A stretch of DNA of 64,000 nucleotides. Origin: Candidatus Thalassarchaeum betae. Lineage in GTDB: Archaea > Thermoplasmatota > Poseidoniia > Poseidoniales > Thalassarchaeaceae. Below, piece after piece: positions 56,035 to 64,000 of this stretch (position 1 is its first letter; each line of letters opens with the position of its first letter). Made by a program: the position numbers and the translations under genes. The stretch spans positions 1-64,000 of the forward strand of contig JAKUUP010000003.1 in the NCBI GenBank assembly GCA_022447095.1, read 5' to 3'. Below the pieces are notes generated by a model that saw only the letters and a list, made by a program, of their open reading frames with translations, was not told the DNA's origin and searched no databases.

Positions 56035-56058
56035 ATTCTCCGTAGGAGAATGGTTAAC
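56035..56058. promoter_or_regulatory. 7-3-7 inverted repeat and TATA-like box in the folM/lipA divergent promoter
   Basis: ATTCTCC-GTA-GGAGAAT (56035-56051) is followed directly by GGTTAAC (56052-56058), ~26 bp before the lipA ATG at 56084. The layout fits a site bound by a dimer just upstream of the lipA TATA element. Seen directly; regulation is inferred. Confidence 0.45.
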
Positions 56059-56083
56059 GGCGAGCGTTTGTCCGATACACTCG

Positions 56084-57091
56084 ATGGCAACGCGCCTCCC
56101 TACCGTCAATGCCGAAGCCGCTCTCGGCGGCGGTTGCGGCGGTGTGCCCAGAGGTACGGCCCGAGAGCGCCGCAGAGCAGTGCGGAAGCGCCTGCCGGGA
56201 TGGTTCAGGACCTCCTTGCCTATTGGCGCCGCCCAGATTCGCTACAACGAGACTAGGTCCAACGTCCACGAGCACGGTTTGCACACAGTCTGTGAGGAGG
56301 CTAGGTGCCCGAACGTACACGACTGCTGGGGCAGAGGCACAGCGACATTCATGGTCGCCGGCGAGGTCTGCACCCGCGGCTGCAGGTTCTGCGCTGTTGG
56401 CACCGTCAAGACCCCTCCTCCAATAGATGCTGACGAGCCGACCGAACTGGCCGAGGCTGTCGAGAGGATGGGGCTGAGTCACGCTGTGATCACAGTGGTC
56501 AACCGTGATGACCTGCCCGACGGCGGTGCCAGTCACTATCGTGACTGTATCGTCGCCGTCAACCAACGCAGCCCCGAAGTCGGACTGGAGTTGTTGTGCT
56601 CTGACCTAGACGGTGATCTAGAGGCGTTGGCCATGCTGTTAGATGGTCTGCCGCTACGGGTCTTCGCGCACAACGTCGAGTGTGTTCCGCGCCTCGATGC
56701 ACTGGTCCGAGACCCGAGGGCTTCGTTCAAGCAGTCTCTGAGGATCCTCAGTGAAGCGAGGCGACTACGCCCCGACATACGTATCAAATCCAGTATCATG
56801 GTAGGACTCGGAGAGAGTGATGATGAAGTCACCGAGGCCATAGGAATGCTGTATGAGGCTGGAGTGGAGATGGTTACCCTAGGGCAATACCTACAGCCCG
56901 GAGACCGTCATCTACCCGTTGAGAGGTTTCCCGAGCCACGGCAGTTCGCAGAGTGGGATCGGGAAGCCCGCGAAATGGGATTCAAGGCGGTGGCGAGCGG
57001 ACCGCTCGTCCGCTCCAGTTACAGAGCAGGGCTGCTCTGGGAGGAGGCCGAGGGTGGCGAGCCGGTGCTGACGGGAGGTCAAACATCATGA
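56084..57091 (+). CDS. lipA: Lipoyl synthase
   Basis: Radical SAM enzyme inserting two sulfurs into octanoyl chains on lipoyl domains. 335 residues: auxiliary cluster motif CEEARCPNVHDCW (~residues 71-83), radical SAM motif CTRGCRFC (~97-104), VVNRDDLPDGGASHY, HNVECVPRLD, KSSIMVGLGESDDE, and the C-terminal RSSYRAG with the conserved Ser that ligates the auxiliary cluster. A basic N-terminal extension (~40 residues) precedes LPGWFRTSLP. First gene of the 2-oxoacid dehydrogenase operon, 22 bp before E1alpha. Confidence 0.95.
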   Translation: MATRLPTVNAEAALGGGCGGVPRGTARERRRAVRKRLPGWFRTSLPIGAAQIRYNETRSNVHEHGLHTVCEEARCPNVHDCWGRGTATFMVAGEVCTRGCRFCAVGTVKTPPPIDADEPTELAEAVERMGLSHAVITVVNRDDLPDGGASHYRDCIVAVNQRSPEVGLELLCSDLDGDLEALAMLLDGLPLRVFAHNVECVPRLDALVRDPRASFKQSLRILSEARRLRPDIRIKSSIMVGLGESDDEVTEAIGMLYEAGVEMVTLGQYLQPGDRHLPVERFPEPRQFAEWDREAREMGFKAVASGPLVRSSYRAGLLWEEAEGGEPVLTGGQTS

Positions 57092-57113
57092 GTGGAGAAG
57101 AGGCGTTGTAGGT

Positions 57114-58349
57114 ATGGCGAGGAAGAAGAAAGACAAGACGCTTCACGTGCCAACCGCTCCGTTCAGACCGGGTGAAGAGGCTTCCTTCGAACCATGGCCT
57201 TGGAAGCCCGGTGACCTAAAGCGACCAGATCCGAAGAAGTGCAGTGCGGACGATACCTTAGCGCATGCACATGGGCTCGTCAGGGTGCTTGGCGACGACC
57301 ACAAGGCGTCGGGAGACTGGAATCCGAAACTCAGTGCTGACGAGTTGCGTCAAGGACTGGAGCACATGGTCCGACTCAGGATATTCGATGATCGCATGAT
57401 GAAGATGCAGCGCACTGGAAAACTCTCGTTCTACATGCGCTCGTTCGGCGAGGAGTGCATCGCTATAGCACAGACGATGGCACTTGAGACACAGGATTGG
57501 ATCTTTCCCTCCTACAGGCAGCCGGGTGCCCAGTTCGTACGCGGGCGGGACATGGTTAGCATGATATGTCACTGCATCGGTAACGTCGAAGACAACATCA
57601 AGGGTCGGCAGATGCCGGTTCACTACTCCTACAAGGAAGGTCGTTTCATCTCCATCTCAAGCCCGGTCGGGACTCAGTTCAGCCAAGCTGTAGGAGTAGC
57701 TATGGCATCGCAGTACAAGGGGCTTGACGAGGTCACCATCACTTGGATCGGAGACGGCGCCAGTGCTGAGGGAGACTATCACTACGCCCTGAATTTTGCC
57801 AGCATCTACAAGGCCCCTGTAATCCTAAACCTAGTCAACAACCAATGGGCGATCTCCACGCATGTGAATTTCGCAACCGGAGGTGATGAATTCGGTTCCC
57901 GTGGCCTGCCCTACGGACTGGCCTCGATCAGAGTCGATGGAAACGACTTTCTCGCCCTCTATGCAGTCACAAAGTGGGCGCGTGAGCGCGCCGCGGCGGG
58001 CAAGGGAGCAACTCACATAGAGGTGCTGACATATCGTGCCGGCGCGCACAGCAGCAGCGATGATCCGAGTCGCTATCGGCCAGTTAACGAACACACCAAG
58101 TGGCCAGGCGGCGACCCTATTGACAGACTCAGAGACCATCTGATCAAGATTGGTGAGTGGAGTGAGGAACAACAGTCCGATATCGAGGAGCGCATCGACG
58201 GCGAAGTAATTAGTGCATACAAAGAAGCCGTCAAGTTCGGAGATCTGGCGAGCGGCCCATATCCCGAGACTGAAACCATCTTCACAGAAGTCTACGAAGA
58301 AGTTCCTTGGCACCTCAAGGAGCAGTATGATGAGGCCAGAGAGGATTGA
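57114..58349 (+). CDS. 2-oxoacid dehydrogenase E1 component, alpha subunit
   Basis: Thiamine-diphosphate-dependent decarboxylase subunit. 411 residues; TPP-binding motif GDGASAEGDYHYALNFA ending NNQWAIST (~residue 212 onward), with QPGAQFVRG and AGAHSSSDDPSRYRP (the phosphorylation-loop region in animal homologues). Overall pattern is closest to branched-chain 2-oxoacid dehydrogenase E1alpha, but pyruvate is also possible. Partner of the beta subunit encoded right after it. Confidence 0.93.
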   Translation: MARKKKDKTLHVPTAPFRPGEEASFEPWPWKPGDLKRPDPKKCSADDTLAHAHGLVRVLGDDHKASGDWNPKLSADELRQGLEHMVRLRIFDDRMMKMQRTGKLSFYMRSFGEECIAIAQTMALETQDWIFPSYRQPGAQFVRGRDMVSMICHCIGNVEDNIKGRQMPVHYSYKEGRFISISSPVGTQFSQAVGVAMASQYKGLDEVTITWIGDGASAEGDYHYALNFASIYKAPVILNLVNNQWAISTHVNFATGGDEFGSRGLPYGLASIRVDGNDFLALYAVTKWARERAAAGKGATHIEVLTYRAGAHSSSDDPSRYRPVNEHTKWPGGDPIDRLRDHLIKIGEWSEEQQSDIEERIDGEVISAYKEAVKFGDLASGPYPETETIFTEVYEEVPWHLKEQYDEARED

Positions 58350-58351
58350 AT

Positions 58352-59362
58352 ATGCCGAACATGAACATGATCCAGTCCCTCAACAGCGCTCTGGACATCA
58401 TGCTCGAGCGCGATGAGGATGTCATCGTCTTCGGCGAGGATGTCGGCTACTTCGGCGGCGTCTTCAGGACCACTGACGGTCTGCAGGAGAGGCACGGCGC
58501 GCATCGCGTGTTCGACTCTCCGCTCTCGGAAGGCGGCATCATGGCGGCGGCTTTTGGAATGGGGATTAACGGGCTGAGACCAGTCGTTGAGATCCAGTTC
58601 GCCGACTACATCTTCCCGGGCTACGACCAGATCGTCAATGAGTTAGCTAAGATCAGGCATCGCTCGGGCGGCCAGTACTGGGCTCCTGTCACTGTGCGCA
58701 CGCCGGCCGGAGGAGGTATCAGGGGCGGGCACCATCACTCACAGTCACCAGAGTCTCAATTCACCCACACACCTGGCCTTAAAGTGGCGTACTGCTCGAC
58801 CCCTTTCAACGCCAAGGGACTCCTCATAAGCGCCATCGAGTGCAACGACCCTGTCATCTTCTTCGAGCCCAAGAGATGTTACCGCGGCCCGTTCTACGGT
58901 GACCCTCACAACGTCCTCAATTGGGAGGGTCATCCGGAGGCCGAGGTCCCTCAATCACACTACACCGTTCCTCTGGGCGAGGCTCGGCTGGCGATGGAGG
59001 GCGACGAGTGCACCGTGATTTCGTGGGGGGCCATGGTTCACGTCAGCGAGCAGGCGATTCGGGACAGTGGAGTGTCCTGCGACCTCATCGACCTGCAGAC
59101 ACTGGTGCCGTGGGATCGGGATGCAGTCGTCAACTCAATCGAGAAGACCGGTAGATGCGTAATTGTTCATGAAGCGCCTAAGACCAGTGGGTTCGGTGCC
59201 GAGATGGCCGCATCGGTGCAAGAGCGTTGCTTCTACCACTTAGAGAGCCCCATCCAGAGGGTCACAGGGTGGGATACCCCGTTCCCACATACCACTGAAT
59301 GGGATTACATGCCGGGACCTGCTCGCATAACCGCAGCGATACGTAGGACGCAGGAGGACTGA
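58352..59362 (+). CDS. 2-oxoacid dehydrogenase E1 component, beta subunit
   Basis: 336 residues from ATG 58352 (MPNMNMIQSLNSALDIML); an in-frame TTG at 58346 is less likely. Family motifs: VFGEDVGYFGGVFR, SPLSEGGIMAAAFGMG, QFADYIFPGYDQI, TPAGGGIRGGHHHSQSPE and C-terminal transketolase segment DLQTLVPWDRDAVV. With E1alpha forms the alpha2beta2 decarboxylase. Separated from E2 by 2 bp. Confidence 0.94.
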   Translation: MPNMNMIQSLNSALDIMLERDEDVIVFGEDVGYFGGVFRTTDGLQERHGAHRVFDSPLSEGGIMAAAFGMGINGLRPVVEIQFADYIFPGYDQIVNELAKIRHRSGGQYWAPVTVRTPAGGGIRGGHHHSQSPESQFTHTPGLKVAYCSTPFNAKGLLISAIECNDPVIFFEPKRCYRGPFYGDPHNVLNWEGHPEAEVPQSHYTVPLGEARLAMEGDECTVISWGAMVHVSEQAIRDSGVSCDLIDLQTLVPWDRDAVVNSIEKTGRCVIVHEAPKTSGFGAEMAASVQERCFYHLESPIQRVTGWDTPFPHTTEWDYMPGPARITAAIRRTQED

Positions 59363-59364
59363 GA

Positions 59365-60615
59365 ATGGGGACGCATGTGTTCAAACTGCCAGACATCGGT
59401 GAGGGCGTCGTCGAGGGAGAAGTAGTCCAATGGCACGTCAGCGTGGGTGACGTCGTAAAGGAAGATGATCCGATAGTCGATGTCATGACTGACAAAGCGG
59501 CGGTTACCATCCCCTCTCCAGTTGGCGGTGTAGTCAGTTCTCTGAGCGGCGAGGTCGGTGACATGGTTGCAGTCGGCTCCGCTCTAGTGGAGTTCGACTC
59601 CGATGACACGCCCCCTGCCGCCGAGCCCGTAGAGGTGACTGAACCCGAGGTCGAGGTCGTCCCGGAACCCGAACCGGAGCCTGAGGCAGAGCCTGCATCC
59701 GAACCAGAACCAGAACCCGCTCCAGCTCCCACAGCGCCTTCCGGCAGGGCGCTGGCGAGCCCGGCCCTACGACGGCGTGCCCGAGAGGCCGGCATCGACA
59801 TAGCCCAAATCAGCGGCTCTGGACCATCAGGAAGGATTCGTAACGCCGATCTCGACGCGTTTATCGCCGCGGATGGCCCGGTGACCGGAACGGAACCTAC
59901 TGCTCAATCCGCCGAACGCACGGACATCACCGAGGTCAAGGTTGTCGGGCTGCGGAGAAAGATAGCCGAGCAGATGACCACTAGCAAAACGAGGATCGCG
60001 CACTTCTCCTACTTCGAGGAGGCTGATGTCACCGAACTTGAGGCACTGAGGCAGACCCTCAACGCATCGCGCGACGTTACCCAACCAAAGCTGACCTACC
60101 TACCATTCATCATGCTCGCATTATCTAGGATAATGCCAGATCACCCGGAGTGCAACGCCATTTACGATGATCAAGTCGGAGTGGTGATGCGACACGGAGC
60201 AGTCCACATCGGAATAGCCACGCAGACTGAGCGCGGCCTGTACGTACCCGTGGTCAAGCATGTCGAAGCGATGAATGCCTGGCAGGCGGCTGAAGAGATG
60301 CAGAGAGTCGCCGGCGCTGCTCGTGACGGCACGGCGAGCCTTGACGACCTGACTGGTTCTACCTTCACCATCACCAGCCTTGGCCGCGATGGGGGGCTAG
60401 GAGCCACTCCAATCATCAACCATCCCGAGGTAGCGATCCTCGGTGTCCACAAGGCGCGCGATATGCCGGTCGTTAGAGACGGCCAGATAGTCGTCCGCAG
60501 GATCATGAACCTCTCAAGTTCGTTCGACCATCGAGTCGTGGACGGTGCCGATGGTGCAGCACTGATACAGCACCTGAAGAGGATGCTCGAGAACCCTGCG
60601 CTCATCTTCATGTGA
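59365..60615 (+). CDS. Dihydrolipoamide acyltransferase (E2)
   Basis: Core of the complex, 416 residues. Lipoyl domain ~1-78 with lipoylated Lys in VMTDKAAVTIPSP (~residue 43); a Pro/Glu-rich linker (~90-125); E3/E1-binding domain ASPALRRRAREAGIDIAQI (~130-165); catalytic domain with KVVGLRRKIAEQMTTSK, ITSLGRDGGLGATPI and the active-site FDHRVVDGADGA (~residues 387-397). A single lipoyl domain is present. Substrate of LipA and LipB encoded in the same operon. Confidence 0.95.
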   Translation: MGTHVFKLPDIGEGVVEGEVVQWHVSVGDVVKEDDPIVDVMTDKAAVTIPSPVGGVVSSLSGEVGDMVAVGSALVEFDSDDTPPAAEPVEVTEPEVEVVPEPEPEPEAEPASEPEPEPAPAPTAPSGRALASPALRRRAREAGIDIAQISGSGPSGRIRNADLDAFIAADGPVTGTEPTAQSAERTDITEVKVVGLRRKIAEQMTTSKTRIAHFSYFEEADVTELEALRQTLNASRDVTQPKLTYLPFIMLALSRIMPDHPECNAIYDDQVGVVMRHGAVHIGIATQTERGLYVPVVKHVEAMNAWQAAEEMQRVAGAARDGTASLDDLTGSTFTITSLGRDGGLGATPIINHPEVAILGVHKARDMPVVRDGQIVVRRIMNLSSSFDHRVVDGADGAALIQHLKRMLENPALIFM

Positions 60616-60623
60616 GGTGAAAG

Positions 60624-62060
60624 ATGGTTGAGTCCAGGAAATGTCAGGTCCTAGTAATCGGCGCGGGTCCAGGCGGCTATGTCGCCGCAATCAGGGCCAG
60701 CCAACTAGGTCTGGACACCGTGATAGTCGAGGCCGACAGAGCAGGGGGTACCTGTCTGATTCGCGGTTGTATCCCCAGTAAGGCCCTCATCCACGCAGCA
60801 GAGCGTTTCGAGGCCTTGCAGCAGCATTCTTCAGACGGAGGGCATATGGGTCTCTCGATCAGTAGTAGGCCCGAAGTCGACATGGCAGCGATGGTGTCGT
60901 GGAAGGATGCGATTGTCGAGCGTCTGAACTTGGGGGTGAAGGGACTTCTGAAGGGCGCGGGTGCCGAGCTCATCAAGGGCTGGGCCACTTTCAAGGACCC
61001 TAGGCACTGCACAGTAGATACCGCCGATGGTCCTGTGAAGATTGAAGCAGAGAATGTCATCATCGCCACGGGCTCTAGTCACATCGATCTTCCCTTCATG
61101 CCATGCGACGAGGAGTTCATCCTCTCTTCGACCGGCGCTCTCGACCTCGACAAATTGCCCAAGAGCGCAGCGATTGTCGGAGGCGGGTACATTGGACTCG
61201 AACTCGGATGCGCTCTTGCCAAACTCGGCACCGATGTGACTGTGGTCGAGGGCCTGGACAGTATTCTCGCCATCGTGGACAAGGAGATTCGTAAGCCGTT
61301 AGAGATCTGGCTCAAGAAGCACAAGGTAACGATTCACACCAATGCGCTCGCGCGGGGCACGGAGATCAAGGGCAAGGGCGCTGCGCGCAAAGTCCAACTC
61401 AACTTCGAGAAGAACAATGAGGAACACTCTGTCAAGGTCGACAAGGTTCTGGTGACCGTCGGACGCAAGCCCAATACCAAGGGATGGGGATTAGAGAACA
61501 TGGGAGTTCGCATGGACGCTTCGGGACGCTTCATCCGCATCGACCGGCAGTGTCGGACCTCAGTCCCTAGCGTCTATGCCATCGGTGATGTCGCTGGCGA
61601 GCCCATGCTCGCCCACAAAGCCAGTGCGCAAGGGGAGATGGTGGCCGAGATCATCGCGGGACACCCACGCGAATTCGACAAGGTAGCAATACCTGCCATC
61701 ATCTTCACGGAGCCCGAGATCGTCTCAGTGGGGCTCACACCTGACGAGGCGAAGAAGCGGGGCGAGCAAGTCATAGTTGGTAAGTTCCCACTCGCCGCCA
61801 GCGGCCGAGCACTGAGTATCGAGGCTGAGAAGACTGGTGGTTTCATCCGAGTGACGGCTCGTGAATCGGACCACGTCATACTCGGAATACAAGCCGTCGG
61901 CAGCCATGTTGCCGAACTGCATGGGGAGTTCATACTCGCATTGGAGATGGGTGCACTGCTTGAAGACGTAGCGGGTACCGTGCACGCGCATCCGACGATG
62001 ACTGAGGCGTTCCACGAGAGCGTGCTGAAGACGCTCGGTCACGCGATACATACCACTTGA
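60624..62060 (+). CDS. lpdA: Dihydrolipoamide dehydrogenase (E3)
   Basis: FAD flavoprotein that reoxidises the lipoyl arm with NAD. 478 residues: GAGPGGYVAAIRASQLG, redox disulfide GGTCLIRGCIPSKAL (~residues 42-56), GGGYIGLELGCALAKLG for NAD, AIGDVAGEPMLAHKA, and the dimer-interface catalytic HAHPTMTEAFHE near the C-terminus. Eight bases after E2. Confidence 0.95.
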   Translation: MVESRKCQVLVIGAGPGGYVAAIRASQLGLDTVIVEADRAGGTCLIRGCIPSKALIHAAERFEALQQHSSDGGHMGLSISSRPEVDMAAMVSWKDAIVERLNLGVKGLLKGAGAELIKGWATFKDPRHCTVDTADGPVKIEAENVIIATGSSHIDLPFMPCDEEFILSSTGALDLDKLPKSAAIVGGGYIGLELGCALAKLGTDVTVVEGLDSILAIVDKEIRKPLEIWLKKHKVTIHTNALARGTEIKGKGAARKVQLNFEKNNEEHSVKVDKVLVTVGRKPNTKGWGLENMGVRMDASGRFIRIDRQCRTSVPSVYAIGDVAGEPMLAHKASAQGEMVAEIIAGHPREFDKVAIPAIIFTEPEIVSVGLTPDEAKKRGEQVIVGKFPLAASGRALSIEAEKTGGFIRVTARESDHVILGIQAVGSHVAELHGEFILALEMGALLEDVAGTVHAHPTMTEAFHESVLKTLGHAIHTT

Positions 62061-62069
62061 GGCGAGCGA

Positions 62070-62744
62070 ATGGATCAGATCAGAATTCTCCGAGCAGGTG
62101 TCGTCGAGCATCACGTGATGGCTGAGGTGATGAAGGAGATGCAGCAGCATAGGATCGCCGACGAGATTTCCGATACTCTGATCCTGGTCGAGCACCCTGA
62201 AGTCGTCACCGTGGGACCCAAGGCGATACGCGAAGGCGTCGTGGTCGATGGTTATCCTACTGTGCGCACCGACCGTGGAGGTGGCATCACTTGGCACGGC
62301 CCCGGGCAACTGGTCGCTTACCCAATAGTGAAGTGGCGGTTGGAGGAGCAGAGCATCCGAACCATCATCGGTAGACTGGAGGACTGGGCCATCAAGGCGT
62401 TCGCAGACTGTGGCATCGGGGCCTACAAGGATCCCTCCATGCAAGGCACTTGGGTTGACGGGCACAAGATCTGCTCGATCGGACTCTCGTTCCTGCACTG
62501 GGTCAGCCGCCATGGCATGTCGATCAACATCCAGACACCGGGCACCCGGGTAGAGGACCTAGAGGGCTGCGGCATGAGAGCGGGCGTCCACACCAGCCTC
62601 GCCCAACTGGGATACACTCACGACCTCGAAGGCAGAGCCATCGACATGGCCCGCATCGAAGAAGCTCTGCTCGTGAACTGCGAGGAAATTCTCGGCAGAG
62701 CGCCCATGCAACCTGAGCCATGGACTGCCGAGGTAGTCGCATGA
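62070..62744 (+). CDS. lipB: Octanoyltransferase
   Basis: Transfers octanoyl from acyl-carrier protein to the lipoyl Lys. 224 residues with RGGGITWHGPGQLVAYPIV (~69-87), the catalytic Lys in GHKICSIGLSFLHWVSRHG (~130-148) and the acyl-enzyme Cys in EGCGMRAGVHTSL (~168). Sits between E3 and the aminotransferase; its TGA overlaps the next ATG (ATGA). Archaea lack a classical fatty acid synthase, so the octanoyl source is an open question. Confidence 0.93.
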   Translation: MDQIRILRAGVVEHHVMAEVMKEMQQHRIADEISDTLILVEHPEVVTVGPKAIREGVVVDGYPTVRTDRGGGITWHGPGQLVAYPIVKWRLEEQSIRTIIGRLEDWAIKAFADCGIGAYKDPSMQGTWVDGHKICSIGLSFLHWVSRHGMSINIQTPGTRVEDLEGCGMRAGVHTSLAQLGYTHDLEGRAIDMARIEEALLVNCEEILGRAPMQPEPWTAEVVA

Positions 62745-63934
62745 GCGTGTTCCCTCGCAGGAGCGAACTCGCACACCACTGGTCACTCGATCCCAACACC
62801 GTCTTCCTCAATCACGGCTCTTTCGGAGCTTGCCCGAAGGCTGTCCTCGAGAAACAGGAGAGGTTGAGGGCACAGATAGAATCGGACCCAGTTAGATTCT
62901 ACGAAATAGAGGGTGATGAGATGTGGGCAGAATCACTGGAAGTTCTCTCCAAGTTCCTAAACGCAGACCCGGCGGGTATGGCCTTCGTCCCGAACGCAAC
63001 AGCAGGCGTGAACACCGTCCTTCGCTCACTCGCCCTCTCTCCGGGTGACGAGATACTGGTTCCCGACCACTCATATCAGGCGTGCTGGAACGCGGTAGAC
63101 TTCGTTACTGAGAGGATCGGAGGCAAGACGGTAGTTGTTCCCATACCGTTCCCTGTCGAAAGTGAGGAAGAGGTTGTAGAGGTAATTCTGAGCCATGTTA
63201 CCGAGCGAACCCGACTCGCGCTCATCGACACCATAACCAGTCCGACTGGACTTAGGATGCCTTTCGAGCGCCTTGTCGGAGAGTTGCAATCGAGGGGGGT
63301 CGACGTACTGCTGGATGCAGCCCACGGCCCGGGAATCGTGCAACTGGATATCGGCCAACTGCAACCCGCATACTGCGCTGGAAACCTGCACAAGTGGTTG
63401 TGCACCCCAAAGGGTTCGGCGTTTCTACATGTGAGAGATGATCGAAGAGAAGGAATCAGACCTCTTTCGATAAGCCACGGTGCCTCGATTCCGGGAACTG
63501 TGAATGAGAGGTTCAGAACGGAATTTGACTGGCCTGGGACTCAAGACACCACCCCTTGGCTTTGCATCCCGAAGGCAATCGAGTATATCGGCGGCCTCGT
63601 CGGCGGCGGCTGGCCTAGGATCATCGATCGCAACCGGAGCCTCGCACTGGCCGCTAGGAATATCTTAGCCGAGGCACTCGGCACCCCCCTCCCATGCCCC
63701 GACACCATGGTATCCGCACTTGGCACGGTGCTGATGCCGGAGGGTGGGCCGGTTGCGACGTCGGTGTTCGACGGAGACCCACTCCACACCTCCCTGCTGG
63801 ATGATTACCGCATTCAAGTCCCTGTGTTCAACTGGAGTCATCACAACAGGAGGTACTTGCGAGTCTCCTCTTACCTCTACAACCACATAGACGAGTACCG
63901 GTACCTAGCAGAGTCTCTCGAGGAAGGCGGATGA
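62741..63934 (+). CDS. Class V PLP aminotransferase (isopenicillin-N-epimerase-like)
   Basis: 397 residues from ATG 62741. Family segments: FLNHGSFGACPKAVLEKQ, FVPNATAGVNTVLRSL, DHSYQACWNAV, VDVLLDAAHGPGIV with the PLP Asp, PLP Lys in NLHKWLCTPKGSAFLHV, and EFDWPGTQDTTPWLC. This matches proteins related to isopenicillin N epimerase rather than NifS/SufS desulfurases; the catalytic Cys loop of desulfurases is not seen. Its substrate is unknown. Being translationally coupled to lipB suggests a role near lipoate or 2-oxoacid metabolism, but this is only context. Confidence 0.85.
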   Translation: MSVFPRRSELAHHWSLDPNTVFLNHGSFGACPKAVLEKQERLRAQIESDPVRFYEIEGDEMWAESLEVLSKFLNADPAGMAFVPNATAGVNTVLRSLALSPGDEILVPDHSYQACWNAVDFVTERIGGKTVVVPIPFPVESEEEVVEVILSHVTERTRLALIDTITSPTGLRMPFERLVGELQSRGVDVLLDAAHGPGIVQLDIGQLQPAYCAGNLHKWLCTPKGSAFLHVRDDRREGIRPLSISHGASIPGTVNERFRTEFDWPGTQDTTPWLCIPKAIEYIGGLVGGGWPRIIDRNRSLALAARNILAEALGTPLPCPDTMVSALGTVLMPEGGPVATSVFDGDPLHTSLLDDYRIQVPVFNWSHHNRRYLRVSSYLYNHIDEYRYLAESLEEGG

Positions 63935-63976
63935 GCTAGGGAAACCATTCAAGGACGAGATGGGCTATCGATTACC

Positions 63977-64000
63977 ATGCCTGAGGCCGTCGTAGCGATA
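63977..64000 (+). CDS. Possible start of the next gene (8 codons visible)
   Basis: ATG at 63977 opens a frame MPEAVVAI to the window edge, 42 bp after the aminotransferase stop. Too little to identify. Confidence 0.3.

Overview
The window reads as euryarchaeal DNA, most likely from the Marine Group II lineage (Candidatus Poseidoniia, Thermoplasmata-related). The archaeal assignment is firm: the cluster rpoE (Rpo7) - spt4 - rps24e - rps27ae, a DTD2-type D-aminoacyl-tRNA deacylase, archaeal-type AlaRS, an HVO_0476-like zinc protein, TATA-box-like promoters close to start codons, and no Shine-Dalgarno dependence. The lineage is inferred from several giant secreted or anchored surface proteins together with a bacterial-like aerobic heterotrophic gene set (2-oxoacid dehydrogenase complex with lipoate enzymes, proline dehydrogenase, glutamate dehydrogenase). 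I did not run a tree. Genes are packed very tightly, with stops of convergent genes touching or overlapping. I see no insertion sequence, prophage, CRISPR array or rRNA.

Layout. 1-5193: alaS (running off the left edge), divergent rtcB, a small membrane-anchored protein, an AlkA-type DNA glycosylase and a tiny coiled-coil protein. 5303-12070: a ~2,255-residue surface protein with an acidic tail. 12186-12454: divergent tRNA-Thr(GGT) and tRNA-Ser(GGA). 12494-20834: membrane zinc-ribbon protein, anchored subtilase, methyltransferase-like protein, zinc-finger protein, proline dehydrogenase, DTD2, an unknown protein, then the ribosomal/transcription operon. 21078-26678: second giant surface protein (FG-GAP propeller plus repeat domains). 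26685-29240: purC - class IV aminotransferase - sulfotransferase operon. 29294-33496: a polar amino-acid-type ABC transporter whose parts have unusual architecture. 33505-36856: glutamate dehydrogenase, HD phosphohydrolase and a ribbon-helix-helix regulator with tandem repeats upstream. 36857-42620: a structured intergenic segment, a double-receiver/PPDK-type ATP-grasp protein, an XPD-type helicase and an Hsp20-like protein. 42622-54613: two more giant surface proteins. 54732-64000: tRNA-Leu(TAA), folB and a FolM-like reductase, then lipA - E1alpha - E1beta - E2 - E3 - lipB - class V aminotransferase.

How the genes work together. The right-hand cluster is a self-contained oxidative 2-oxoacid decarboxylation unit: four complex subunits plus both enzymes needed to make and attach lipoate. 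Proline dehydrogenase, glutamate dehydrogenase, an amino-acid-type ABC transporter, an exported subtilase and very large surface proteins fit an organism that degrades protein outside the cell and imports amino acids. The most unusual items are the ABC transporter (binding protein that looks circularly permuted; permease fused to an extracytoplasmic beta-propeller and split by extra membrane segments), the receiver/PPDK ATP-grasp protein lacking the usual phosphohistidine domain, its structured upstream region, and short perfect inverted repeats next to TATA-like boxes upstream of several genes, including the giant surface-protein genes.
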